Part shown: in pieces, positions 33,831 through 45,849 of the stretch | How positions within the stretch are numbered: position 1 is the stretch's first letter | Layout: each line of letters opens with the position of its first letter | DNA from: Homarus americanus | Taxonomy: Eukaryota > Arthropoda > Malacostraca > Decapoda > Nephropidae | Assembly (NCBI RefSeq): GCF_018991925.1 | Contig: NW_024753828.1 | Location: 1,287,620-1,351,619 of the forward strand | Length of the DNA: 64,000 nucleotides | Direction of reading: 5' to 3' | Program-made: the position numbers and the translations under genes | The notes under the pieces: model-generated | What the model saw: the letters and a program-made list of their open reading frames with translations, nothing else | Told to the model about the DNA's origin: nothing | Databases searched by the model: none

Positions 33831-35499
33831 TACTGTACTGTATATACTTGTGACACTGGCCAGTTGCTTCTGGTGTTATGGTACAGGGGTAAAAAGTGAC
33901 AGCACGAGGATCCCGCTTCCTCTATCAAGGAATAAACAATTAAAATTTAAATTGAAAAAAAAAAACATTCAAATAAATTACTATCTTACAAGAATCCTCC
34001 AATATACGTTATATTCACCCAGGTCGTTTGGGTGGCAAATTATGAGAAGAGCTTAGTCACTCTTAAATAATGATAAATAAACACAGGCAGGCCTTCAGCG
34101 CCAACTGTCAAATCTTATCTCAAATAAATAAACAAACAAACGCCAGACATTGTCACCTCACCTCCCGCCCCCTCTTCCCACCCTGGTGATTTCTTTATGT
34201 TTATTTTATATAATATCTCAGACTAAAGTTAAGATAATATAATTTGCATTGCTGAAATCCTTGCAAGACAGAGATTAATTTGAATATAAGCATCATATAT
34301 TTTGCTCAAGATATAAAAAATGTAGTACATTAGTGTACAATACTGTAGTACATTTTATAAAAAGTTTTTCAACTGTATTTTTGGGTAGATTTACATAAAT
34401 TTTTTCATTTATTTTCATCCATTTACATGCACACACCGTACTAAAAGAAACATAAAATAAATAAATGACCTTAGTGCAAAGCTGGAGTGCACATGTACTA
34501 ATTTGATTACGGTACTAAAATTGTTTTATCTAGTGCAAATTATAGCATGTTTATATTCAAATAAATCAGTATCTTACAAGGATCCCAGCTATGTTAATTA
34601 TATTCTCCCAGGTCATATCACTGGCATTTTAAAATGAAAGAAGCTTAGTAGGACTGTTAAATAAACACAGAGACCTTCGCCTCAAACTTATCACCTCAAC
34701 CCCCCACCCCCCCCTCAAGCCCTCGCGGGTGGTGTGGCTGGTTCCGTCAGTCCCCCCTTCCCCCAGCCAGGCTTTTAGGCTTACAGTTTTTATCTTATAT
34801 AATATCTCAGACTAAAGTTAGGAGATTATAATTTGCATTGCTGGAATCCTTGCAAGACAGCCAATAATTTGAATATAAACGTCATATATTTTGCTCAAGA
34901 GATAAAAATTGTTGTACATTAGTGTACAGTACTGTAGTACATTTTATAAAAAGTTTTTCAACTGTATTGTTGGGTAAATTTACATAGATTTCTTCCTTTA
35001 TTTTCATCCATTTACATGCACACACCATACTAAAAGAAACGTAATATAAATAAATGACCTTAGTGCAAAGCTGGAGTGCACATGTACTAATTTGATTACG
35101 GTACTAAAATTGTTTTATCTAGTGCAAATTGTAGCATGTTCATATTCAAATTAATCAGTATGTTACAAGAATCCCAGCTATGTTAATTATATTCACCCAG
35201 GTCATTTCACTGGCTTTTTATAAGAGAGAAGCTTAGTCACCTAAGAACTGATAAATATACACGCGTTAGACCTGGGCCTGTGCCAACTGTCAAACGTACT
35301 ACCTCCCCTCCCCCCACGCCCCCTCGCTCGCTCCCACCCTCTCTCTCCCCCATCTGCTCGGAGTTGCTGGAATCCTTGTAAAACAGTGAATAATTTGAAT
35401 ATAAACGTCATGTATTTTGCACAAGAGTTAAAAATTAATCACCTGTATCACATTACAGAAGTGATTTAAGAGTAAAAGTGTATATGTACGTAAGTATAA

Positions 35500-35591
35500 A
35501 TAAAAAGTTTATGTGATGATCGGACAACGTCCATTTCGGTTAACATCACGTTTCCAAGAACGTATCTAGGACATTAACCGGCTCATGACTG
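35500..35591. mobile_element. MITE right end, cagtcatgagccggttaatg
   Basis: The complement of 35591 inward reads cagtcatgagccggttaatg followed by repeated ggttaa/gtta cores; TA follows at 35592-35593. It sits in the loop of a hairpin repeat. The left limit is not defined; 33111 may be a related end. Confidence 0.55.
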
Positions 35592-36322
35592 TATATATAC
35601 TTCCATATACACTAGAACTCTTAAATCACTACTGTAATGTGATACAGGTGATTAATTTTTATCTCATATGCAAAATATATGATGTTTATATTCAAATTAT
35701 TTGCTGTCTTGCAAGGATTCCAGCAATGCAAATTATATTCTCCTAACTTTAGTCTGTGATATTATATAAGATAAAAACTGTAAGCCTAAAACCCTGGCTG
35801 GGCAAATGGGGGAGAGGGAGGGAGGGAGCGGATACGTTGACAGTTGACGCTGACGGTCTAATGTGTGTTTATTTATCAGTCCTTAAGAGTGACTAAGCTT
35901 TTCTATTATAAAATGCCACTGAAATGACAGGGGAGAATATAATTTACATTGCTGGGATTCCTGTAAGATAGTGATTATTTTGAATTAAGCATACTATAAT
36001 TTGCACTAGACATAAAAATTTTAGTCCCATAATCATTTAGTAAATGTACAGTACAGGTTTGCACTAAGGTCATTTATTTCTTTTACGTTTCTTTTAGTAT
36101 GGTGTGTGCATGTAAATTAATAAAAATAAATTAAGAAATTTATGTAAATCTACCCAAAAATACAGTTGAAAAACTTTATATTACTAAAATGTACTAAACT
36201 AATGTACTAAATTTTTATGTCTTGTGCAAAATATATGACATTTATATTCAAATTATTCACCGTCTTGCAAGGATTCCAGCAATGCAAATTATATTCTCCT
36301 AACTTTAGTCTGAGATATTATA

Positions 36323-37165
36323 CAGTGGTCCCTTGGTTAACGAGATTTTGGTTAACGAGTTACCTTCCATAAGATTCTTAACTTCGGTTAACGAGCAATC
36401 CCTCGATTAATGAGTTTCTTATGAGCCGACCTGAACATGTTTTCGCTTGCATTTGGCGGTCCACCAGCTGTAGTATTAGTCCGCCAATACAGTAATCGGT
36501 TCTAGTGCTAAAATTCCTTACCATTTTAGCAAATATCAAGAAGTTTATACTATTCAATAATTTTAAAAGTTTAATATTAATTATTTTAGTAATTTTAACA
36601 ATTATTGAACAAAATTGAAGGTAATGAAACTAGTTTTATGCGCGCCATCCAGCCTCTCAACACACCATACAGGCGCCAGTCTTTGTGTCTTTTCAGTGGA
36701 GGTAACATCTAGCTTGAGACTCTCTTCAACTAAATGCTTTTTTTCTGTGTTTGCAAGCAAATTATTGGGAATTTTGAAATTTATTTTACATATTGACAAT
36801 ATATATAATGCAGTGCAGTGTTGATTTAAAGAAAATAATCTTGAATTACACCAAGAGAACTAAAATTTTATGGGTGAAATGGCGCTATGGGGTGACTTCT
36901 CTTCCACCCCAATGCTTTCTCTTCTCCCTTCTCCTCCACCCCCATTCTAATTCCCATATCATCATCATCATCATCCAGGAGCCTTCTACATACACACCTC
37001 AAAGTAAGTGTACTTTTCTACCTTTTTGGTTGAATTTAGGCAATTTTCGGTGAGCTGGAACCAATTTCCCAAAAACCCATTGAAACAATGGTTTCAGTTA
37101 ACGAGTTTTTCGGTTAACAAGCAACCTTCTAGAACGGATTGTGCTCGTTAACCGAGGGACCACCG
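36323..37165 (+). mobile_element. MITE of the cagtggtccc family, inserted in a hairpin repeat
   Basis: Left cagtggtcccttggttaacg; right-end complement cggtggtccctcggttaacg. TA duplications are at 36321-36322 and 37166-37167. The target gatattaTA|agataaaaact exists uninterrupted at 35759-35780. Core ttaacgag at 36337, 36352 and 36388. A short conserved frame exists on each strand near 36600-36820, also seen in the copy at 42447, but it has no recognised domain. Confidence 0.93.
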
Positions 37166-37599
37166 TATAAGATAAAAACTTAAAGCCTACTGTATAACCA
37201 CCAAACCTTGGCTGGGAGGGCGGGAGGAAGGGGAGGTGACAGTTGGCGCCGAAGGTCTAGTGAAGTATTTATTTGTTTATTTGTCCTTTAGATTGAGTTT
37301 TTGTTTTTTGCTTATAAAATTTCATAGAAGTGACCGGGGAGAATATAATTTACATTGCTGGAATTCTTATAAGATAGTGATTAATTTTAATGTAAACATG
37401 TTATAGTTTGCACGAGACAAAAATTTTAGGAATCATTATGTACATTATTTTGATTTCATGTACAGTACAGCTTTGCCCTTAGGACAGTGTGTGTGCTTGT
37501 AAATGAGTTTCAATAAATGAATAAAGTTACATAATCGAGCCAAAAATATTAGTTGAAAAACTTTATATAGACAGAGCTTGGATGGCTAAATTTTATTAT

Positions 37600-37833
37600 G
37601 ACCGATAATTTTAATATACAATGCAAAAATATTCAAAAACCCAACCTTCTTGATATTTACTCCACTGGAAATTAATGTAAACATAGAACAGATTACTGCA
37701 TTGGCGGACTCGCTGATCAGCTGATGCTCACAACAAAACGTTTGTCCATTAACCGAATTGAAGATCCTTATGGGAGCTAATTTGTTAACCGAAATTTCGT
37801 TAATCGAACCGTTCGTTAACCGAGGGACCACTG
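37600..37833 (+). mobile_element. Right-end fragment of the cagtggtccc MITE family
   Basis: cgttaaccgagggaccactg ends at 37833, followed by TA. The upstream ttgatatttactcc .. gattactgcattggcggact block matches 43090-43160. The left end is missing. Confidence 0.75.
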
Positions 37834-37835
37834 TA

Positions 37836-38993
37836 CTGTCATTGTGTAATTAGCCTTTCTGGCATGCCTGGTGCATGGTTGAGTTGCCAGATGCCCATAT
37901 ATAAACGAATGCACAAGAAAGACTCACACACTCCTGACTCTTCCTCATCGCATCTCCAGGTATGTGAAAGTTTGTTTCCTGCCGCCATGTTAAGTCAGTT
38001 TAACTCAGTTGAATTTTGTGAATATCAGTGTTCATGTTTTAACATAGTGAAATGATCGTGTGCCAAGTATAATTAAAGTAAAGTAAGTATCTTCTGTATC
38101 GTTGCCAGACGTATGGTATGTGTAGTTGAGGTTAGACTTTTTAACAAGCTCCTGACTCTTCCTCATTGCATCTACAGGCACAGAGTGGGTGTTAGCTGAA
38201 TACCCAGAAGTCACCGGGGGATCGGTAGCTGCATACCAACTGGCTGTCTTGCAGGATGTCATTAATTCAGCACGATTGAACTGAGTGAGCCTCACACCCT
38301 CGGAACTAAGCCCGCGTGATGAACTCCCTCTCAGTGTCAGACTGCAACCGACCTAACAACGCTCTTCGTTTGTTGGGGTGACAACAGTGTGACACCCTGG
38401 TGTATTCCTCACAGTTACAGTATATGGGCCAAAGTATTATTGTTGTACCTGCTTGGGGGTAACTAGCAGAAATATAGTTGTCCCATGATGAGTATTGAAC
38501 CCAAAAATATTGGTATAACCAGTAATAACATTTGTTATGTGGGTTTGGAGTACATCATTCATATGTACTACCAACTGAGTTCTAGTAAAAGTGCCATGTT
38601 GTTCATTCCAAAATGACATGATGTTATACATAGTATGTTAATTTGGGATATTGTCAAGTGTGTCAAATAACCATGTGTATTGAAAACGAAATAATATAAT
38701 GATTGTTTAATGATGTAACCAAGAATTGAAGATCTATTTTGCTACTTGTAAAAGTAAGACCTAAGGGTCCAGTCCTTTCTGAGCTTATAAAATAACCATC
38801 TTATTTGTCAAAGAAATAATAGACCAATTGTTTAATGATGTAACAAGTAATTGAAGATCTATTTTATGAATTGTAAAGTAAGACCTTAGGGTCTAGTCTT
38901 AGCTGAGTGTGTTAAAATGACATCTTATCCACTCTTAATCTAATAAATATTGATTTCGTAAACTACGAGTATCACCGCTCTATTCCTTCTAAC
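37836..38993 (+). repeat. Possible LTR (BEL/Pao-like), single copy
   Basis: A ~1.16-kb segment begins tgtcattgtgtaattagc and ends ctattccttctaaca. It has a TATA-like box (ccatatataaacg, about 37896) and an internally repeated ctgactcttcctcat (about 37938 and 38150). An aataaa-like signal (taataaatattg, about 38940) lies just before the end. The following tttggttctcagaaaat could be a primer-binding site. The downstream BEL/Pao remnant (40960-43556) is in the same orientation. No second LTR or target duplication is in the window. Confidence 0.35.
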
Positions 38994-38999
38994 ATTTGG

Positions 39000-39440
39000 T
39001 TCTCAGAAAATACTCATTAGAACTTATGTGCCAAACGCTCGAGTCTATCATGCTGCCTAACAGTTTAACGAGGTATGTTATATTCTAATAAAAGTCTGGG
39101 TGGTGGCATGCTACCATTGTAAGTATAATAAGTATTATAGTAAGAATAAAATGGATTTCCCAGACTAATCCATGGTATAGAATATAACTAAGGCATGATA
39201 ATAAATTGAGAAAGATAAAATATAGAAATGAAATAAATAAGCACACTGACATAAAGAAGAAAAGATATAAAATCTAGAAAAGAAAATAATATATATGACA
39301 GAAGAAACAAAGCATAGAAAAAATATTAGAAAATATAAGTTAAGAAATAAAAGATAGATACATAGAGACAGAAAGACTTAGGAAAAGAAATTATTACACA
39401 AGAAAAGAAAAGAAAACTAGAAAAAATCTGTCTTAAACAT
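39000..39440. other. AT-rich stretch, no gene seen
   Basis: If 37836-38993 is an LTR, this would be the start of its internal region. It is A-rich (aaaagaaaag-type) and has no open frame of note. Confidence 0.35.
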
Positions 39441-39443
39441 ATA

Positions 39444-40144
39444 CAGTCAACCCTCACTTTACGTGGTTAATGTAACCCACAGGGTGCTGCGGAAAGTGAG
39501 GAACGCGTAAAGTGAATAACATAACATATGGGATTAATTGAAATAGAGTCCGGGCCAACCCACAAACTCCACTTTTTGACGACACACAACTATGTTGTAG
39601 TAAAAATATTATCTTAATTTTATGATGGTATGCACACACAATTAATAATTAAGAGAAATATCAATAATATTAGGTTTTTTAACACTTACATTAGTAGAAA
39701 AGATGGCTGGGCACACGGAGATGGGCGGTTGGTTCCGAGGCAGAGGGCAGATTATTGGCCCTCACCTGTATCACTTGTATCAATTGTATTACTATCCACC
39801 ACAGAGGCTTGCAGGGCCTCTTTGTCAAACCTCCCAAAGTTCATATAAGTCCATATCCTCACTATAATTATCACTATCACTGACTTGGGCCAGCTGTGGT
39901 GGGTGGCAGGTGAAGAACTGGTAATGTTTTGATGACTGGGCGACCTTGTGCGCACCATGTTCGCGCCGCTTACACAACATGGCGGATGGCGGGAGGTTTG
40001 GATCCAAAAATGGCGCGGCTCGCCAGCCGCTCTCCGCGTAATGGGGTACACGCACCGCGGAATGTGAGCATGTTAGGTTCCGGCAGGGCACCGCTTAAAC
40101 GTGGAAACGCGGAATGTGGGACCGCGTAAAGTGAGGGTTGACTG
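39444..40144 (-). mobile_element. Internally deleted Tigger of the 19172 family
   Basis: Left end cagtcaaccctcactttacg and right-end complement cagtcaaccctcactttacg, TA at 39442-39443 and 40145-40146. The minus strand keeps the 3' tail of the transposase (QVSDSDNYSEDMD, about 39850-39900) and lacks all catalytic sequence. 701 bp. Confidence 0.93.
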
Positions 40145-40149
40145 TATAG

Positions 40150-40955
40150 ATAAAAAAGAAATAAGAATAAGAGTAGAATGAAAAATGAAACAGACAACAA
40201 CCCCCCTTACATCACCACTTAATAAATACTATTGCAGTGTATTTATCACCACTTAATAAATACTATTGTAGTGTATTTATCATTACTTAATAAGTAATAT
40301 TTTAGTGTACAGTACCTGTATTATGCATCTGCATATACCCTGGTTTATTCATTAATCATTTGTCTAAGCGTACAAGTAGCCAAACTGAGTCATCATATAA
40401 CACTCAAAGGTAGTAAATAATTTTTTTAAGAAGGTATCTTCACATCAAATACTATACAGTGTGTCATAGTGACCCCTGTTGAAAACTGGTCTACTGACAG
40501 CTCTCACATGAACGCATCTTGAGTAAACAGCCTTCTGTTACAGCTTATCCTTTTATTTTCAAGTCATGTTACAAATTACATACAGTATTGTATTTTTTCT
40601 CTATTACTGAAGATGTTACATTAATCATGATGATCCATAAACCATAAGAGGCCAATCATATGAGAATATAATAATGAATCAATAAATAAATAAATAAACC
40701 TGATGAATGAGGCAACACCTATCAGCCCCATCCTGTCTTAGTTCTCAGTAGGCCTATAGCAAATCTGACTGGACCACTGTACAGTATTCAGTAAGTGTTG
40801 TTCATTTCATAAGATTTTTTTTATTAATCTTCTCCATCTCTTAAAACTTTTTTTTTGTATTTTTGGTGACCAGAGCATCTCAAGAGTCCCCCAAAAAGTG
40901 AATTCCGATTTACTGAGGTTTTACTGCATGTCATCACCATTCTTACTGCAGGCCT
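40150..40955. other. AT-rich stretch without gene
   Basis: It contains a short direct duplication (atcaccacttaataaatact at about 40212 and 40247, with a third variant following). No coding region or element ends identified. Confidence 0.4.
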
Positions 40956-40959
40956 GCCT

Positions 40960-42635
40960 AGATGTTCATTTTAAACAGTCAGAGAATCAGGAAGTGGGGT
41001 TATCTCTTTAATAAGGACAATCTACAAGGTAGTGTTAGGACAGAGGAGGGAGCCATCAATCTGTATAGAGTAGCTAATGCAGAATGTGAAAGAGCAGGTT
41101 TACCACTACAAATCCTGCTTTTGAAATACTGACAGTAAAAACAGTTTTGGGCTTATATTGGGATAAGATAAAGATATAATCTTGCTAAAAAAGGTCAAAT
41201 ATATGGCCCAAACTCTGACAAAGAGATCCTTTTTAAGTCAAGTTTCTAAACTACGGTATTTGACCTGTTGGGAGTATTGTGCCCAGTAACTATACTGAGA
41301 AAGATGTTGGTGCATCAAGCTTGGCAGGAGAAAGTACCATGGGATGAGCCACTTGGTGGTAAATAAGTTACCGCTTGGACCAATATGAGGGAAGAGTTCA
41401 TAAAGGTCTCCGAAATCGAAATATCTCGGAGGATTGCCTTATCATCCAACGTTGAAACTGAATTACATGTATTTCGTGATGTTTCCAGTAAGGCCTACGG
41501 TGCTGTATCATATTTAGTAGGAGGAGGCAGAAGCTACATGGTAGCTGCCAGAGCCCGAGTAGCTACAATTAAAGCTAGAACGCTCCCATAGATGGAGGTA
41601 ACAGCGTTGGAGTTGGCTACAAAATTGGCAGTTTACATTCATTCAACACTTATGGATGAGATCACCTTTCACAATACACTACTGCATACATTTATGGACT
41701 GATATAAAGTAAGAATTACCCCTTTTTGGTTGCATAAAGTTAATTGCGACATCGTGTATCTATGCAACCGAGTGGCTAAAATGAAGGAGCTCGGGTCCGA
41801 GTTTACGTAACAACACATTAGGATGGGACAATCCTGCGGATTTACTAAGCCGGAGTACAAGTCCTCAGACATTGATCAAAACTATTTGGTTTAAGGGACC
41901 CTCATGGTTGTCAGATACAGAAAGAGTACACTATCTCAACTCTAGAATCTATAATCACGGCTCCTAAGCCAGTGCTCAGTATCGATGAAAAGAGATACAG
42001 TATTCCAAATTGGCCTGAGCCAATAATTTACTGGGTAAGAAGGCTACAGTCACAGAATTATGATGGACTATAAATCAGCGAGACAAGAAAGTCTAAGGCG
42101 ATTAAGTTGATAAAGGACATAGGCTTATATCTTGAGCCTTGTGGAGTACATTAATCCAGTGTGGAGGCAGGATATTGCATGCTGATGTAACCCATAATAC
42201 TGCACACCCTATGTTGCTCCATAAAAACAGTCCATTGACACACCTAATAGTAGATCAAACTCACCGCAATATACTCCATGGAGGTGTTAATGACACCTTA
42301 AATGCAGTCAGGAGAAATTTTGGGATCCCTAAGGGAAGGCTGGTCGTCAAGAAAATCTTACGACGATGCGTTGTATGTTGACGACATGACGGTAAATTAC
42401 TGACTCTCCCAGGTCCACCTGCAGTGCCGACAGATGGAATGCAATACAGTGGTCCCTCGGTTAACGAGCACAATCCGTTCCAGAAGGTCGTTCGTTAACC
42501 GAAAAGTTCGTTAACCGAAACCATTGTTTCAATGGGTTTTTGGGTAATTGGTTCCAGCTCACCGAAAATTACCTAAATTCAACAAAAAAGGTAGAAAAGT
42601 ACTCTTACTTTGAGGTGTGTATGTAGAAGGCTCCC

Positions 42636-42682
<47 letters not shown>

Positions 42683-43556
42683 GGAATTAGAATGGGGGTG
42701 GAGGAGAAGGGAGAAGAGAAGGCATTGGGGTGGAAGAGAAGTCACCCCATGGCACCATTTCACCCATAAAATTTTAGTTCTCTTGGTGTAATTCAAGATT
42801 ATTTTCTTTAAATCAACACTGCACTGCATTATATATTGTCAATATGTAAAATAAATTTCAAAATGACCAATAATTTGCTTGTAAACACAGAAAAAAAGCA
42901 TTTAGTTGAAGAGAGTCTCAAGCAAGACGTTACCTCCACTGAAAAGACACAAAGACTGGCGCCTGTATGCTGTGTTGGCAGGCTGGATGGCGTGCCACAA
43001 ACTAGTGACCCTACCTTCAATTATGTTCAATAATTGTTAAAATAACTAAAAAATTTAAAATTAAACTTTTAAAATTATTGAATAGTATAAACTTCTTGAT
43101 ATTTACTAAAAGGGTAAGGAATTTAAGCCCTAGAACCGATTACTGTATTGGCGAACTAATACTACAGCTGGTGGACTGCCAAATGCAAGCTAAAACATGT
43201 GGAGGTCGGCTCGTAAGAAACTCGTTAATCGAGGGTTTGCTCGTTAACCGAAGTTAAGAATCTTATGGAAGGTAACTCGTTAACCGAAATCTCGTTAACC
43301 GAGGGACCACTGTATGTAGCTCCATTTAGCATTGTAGGCATCGACTACACAGAAGCAATTACGTTAACAGGAGGTAAAGATGGTTCCACAAAGTTATACA
43401 TGTCTATTTATTTGTGCTTCAACAAAAGCAGAACATTTAGAAGCAGCCAAGGATTTAAATGTGGACACCTTTATTATGTTATTCCGACGCTTTGCTGCAA
43501 GGTTTTAATGTCCGAAAAAGATTGTCTCTGACAACAGGATAAATTTTGTAGAAGCC
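40960..43556 (+). pseudogene. BEL/Pao retrotransposon pol remnant
   Basis: Degraded plus-strand pol. In order: VLGLYWDKDKD (~41145) and the Pao-type region LGVLCPVTILRKMLVHQAW with VPWDEPL (~41265-41355); an RNase H-like part, LHVFRDVSSKAYGAVSYLV (~41467) and NPADLLSRSTSPQTLIKTIW (~41830); an integrase zinc-binding region, LIVDQTHRNILHGGVNDTL to RRCVVC (~42247-42380); and the integrase core start, FSIVGIDYTEAI (~43324), then EHLEAAKDLNVDTF. A MITE at 42447-43312 splits the integrase. Frameshifts and stops occur throughout (for example 41588 and 43530), so it is inactive. gag and the RT core are not recognised. This is an old genomic retroelement copy. Confidence 0.8.
42447..43312 (-). mobile_element. 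MITE of the cagtggtccc family inside the integrase region
   Basis: Left cagtggtccctcggttaacg, right complement cagtggtccctcggttaacg, TA at 42445-42446 and 43313-43314. Joining the flanks at one TA keeps the pol frame open across the site. It contains a (GAT)n expansion of about 15 units at 42638-42682. Confidence 0.95.
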
Positions 43557-43568
43557 GCTTGAGTTTTA

Positions 43569-43750
43569 CAGGCATCCCCCGCGTTACGGAAGCCCGGGAT
43601 ACGGAACTTCGCTCTTACGGAATTCGTAAATAATGACCAATGATTTCGTAATAAGGCCCGTAAATCCGCCCTTACGGAAATTGGGGTAAATTAAAAAAAA
43701 AAAAAAAAACACTATAAAATCATATTTTTGTTCAATCCAGAATGCGACGC
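43569..43750. mobile_element. Left part of a caggcatccccc MITE
   Basis: It starts after TA with caggcatcccccgcgttacg and has repeated ttacgga cores; compare 30115. It merges near 43750 into a different element, so the right end was lost. Confidence 0.65.
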
Positions 43751-43759
43751 TTAGCTTTA

Positions 43760-44106
43760 ACCTAGGTATGTTAGTTTGGCACGCAAAAAACCAGTTTCCT
43801 GTACAGTACTTCAATTATGTTCAATAATTGTCAAAATGACTACAAAATTTAATATAAAACTTTTAAAATTATTGAATAGTACAACCTTTTTGATATTTAC
43901 TAAAACGGTAACAAATTTAAGCCCTAGAACCGATTACTGTATTGGCGGACTAATACTACAGCTGGTGAGCAGCCAAATGCAAGCGAAAACATAATGGGAA
44001 AAATTCATAAGGAATTCGTTACCCGAAATTTTTTCGTTAACCGAAGTGAAGAATCTTATGGAAGGTAATTCATTAGCCGAGGCGTTCGTTAATCGAGGGA
44101 TCACTG
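43760..44106 (+). mobile_element. Right part of a cagtggtccc-family MITE
   Basis: The block cctagaaccgattactgtattggcgg and the terminal cgttaatcgagggatcactg match the right ends at 43312 and 48030; TA follows at 44107. The left end is missing. Confidence 0.75.
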
Positions 44107-44113
44107 TACAGTA

Positions 44114-45830
44114 CAGTTGAGTCTGGATTTACGCGGTTTTTGTTTACGCGGCACCTTGCCAGAATGAAATGTTATAATTACTCGGTAAATTTCATCATTT
44201 ATGCGGGTGAAGTATAATTTGTTTATTTACAGAAGATATGTATGTTTTTAGCTCATAAAATATATAATTTACATTGCTGGAATCCTTGCAAGATGGTGAT
44301 CATTTTAAATAAAAACATCTTAACATTTGCATTAGACATACAAATTTTAGATGTAATGTAAGGAGAGGATGAAAATTAGGAAACATTTTATTTTTGGTGC
44401 AAAATATATGACGTTTACATTCAAAATATTCCCTGTCCTGCAAGGAATCCATCAATGTCAATTATATTATTCTAACTTTAGTCTGAGGTATTATTTATTA
44501 CTAAAAATGTAAATATACTGTTTTAACCCAAACATTTCTCTGGTAGGGAGAGAGGGACCCAGTGAGCGTGGGAAGAGGGACCCAGTGAGCGTGGGAAGAG
44601 GGGGGGAGCGGAGGTGAGGTATTTTGATTGACAGACAGTGTCTGGGTGAAGTATAATTTGTTTATTTACTGAAGAAATTTGTTTTTAGTTCATAAAATTC
44701 ATACAAATTACCCGGCCAGAATATAATTTACATTGCTGGAATTCTTACAAGAAGGTGATCATTTTAAATATAAACATCTTAAAAATTGCATTAGACATAC
44801 AAATTTTAGATGTACAGTGAGTTCTGCTATAACGCGTGTTTTGATAACGCGAATTTGCTCTAACGCGATTTATGAATTCGGAACAATATTTGTATAACGC
44901 GATCGCTTGTTTGCTATAACGCGATTTTTGCTTACTATTTCTCCAATTTTGTGGTATTAACTGTGAATATGGTAAAGAAGAATATCTCCAAAAAGCATTC
45001 TGATGATAGAATTCCCGGTGATTATCGTAAAAGAAAGGATATAACACTTGAAGAGAAGCTTGATGTTATCAACCTCAAAATCACCCTTCTCCCCCATCAA
45101 GTTACATTCATATTTTTTCAAGGTAAAGTGTTAAATTTACTGTATGATTTCATTATTAGATATGAATGTAACATTTATTTAGACTGTGCTATCCTTTGTG
45201 TTAGGCTAACTACTAAATTTTTTCGATTTCGAGTAATCTGCACCTAACCCTATTTTCTCCATAAGCCCTGTTATTTCTATTACGCGATTTTCTATAACAC
45301 GATATTTTACAAGAACACAATTATCGCGTTATAGCAGAACTACCTGTAATGTAAGGAGATGATGAAAATTAGCAAACATTTTATCTTTTGTGCAAAATAT
45401 ATGACGTTTACATTCAAAATATTCCCTGCCCTGCAAGGAATCCAGCATTGTCAATTATATTATCCTAACTTTAGTCTGAGGTATTATTCATTACTATACC
45501 TTAAAATCTAGTGTTTTCACCCAAACATTTCTCAGAGAGGGAGGAGCCAGTGAGCGTGGGGAGGGGGGGGGGGGTTGAGGCCATTATTTGAATGGACATT
45601 AACTGGGCGACTGTATTTCTCTTAAATATTAATTGTGTGTGCATACCATCATAAAATTAAGATGTTATTTTTACTACAACGTAGGTATTGTGTCGGAAAA
45701 AGTTGAGTTTGGGGGTCGGCCCAGTCTTTATTTCAATTAATCCCATATGTCCTGTTATTTCATTTACGCGTTTCTCGTTTTACGCGGACCTCCACAGGTT
45801 CAATTGACCGCGTAAATGCAGACTCCACTG
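44114..45830 (+). mobile_element. Tigger-type element with duplicated hairpin payload
   Basis: Left cagttgagtctggatttacg, right-end complement cagtggagtctgcatttacg; TA at 44112-44113 and 45831-45832. The interior has two tandem copies of the hairpin payload (44205-44640 and 44641-45560), joined at a duplicated cccagtgagcgtgggaagag, so it has expanded by tandem duplication. The second copy carries a nested Tigger at 44815-45346. Confidence 0.88.
44815..45346 (+). mobile_element. Deleted Tigger nested in the payload
   Basis: Left cagtgagttctgctataacg and right complement caggtagttctgctataacg, TA at 44813-44814 and 45347-45348. The uninterrupted target (gatgTAatgtaagga) is present in the first payload copy near 44349. 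The plus strand starts a transposase at 44969 (MVKKNISKKHSDDRIPGDY) that is truncated after ~45 codons. Confidence 0.95.
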
Positions 45831-45849
45831 TACTTAAATGTACTAAAGG

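Larger units (their letters stand above)
34205..37560. repeat. Cluster of hairpin-payload repeats, direct and inverted
   Basis: Two direct copies of about 500 bp (34205-34700 and 34800-35290) are followed by opposite-facing copies (35600-36322, continuing after an insertion at 37168, and 37320-37440). Each unit is itself an imperfect inverted repeat. One arm reads cattgctggaatccttgcaag .. gaatataaacgtcatatatt, and the other its complement about 200 bp later. AT-rich, non-coding, with pyrimidine-rich separators (ccccctccctccc-like). Confidence 0.75.
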
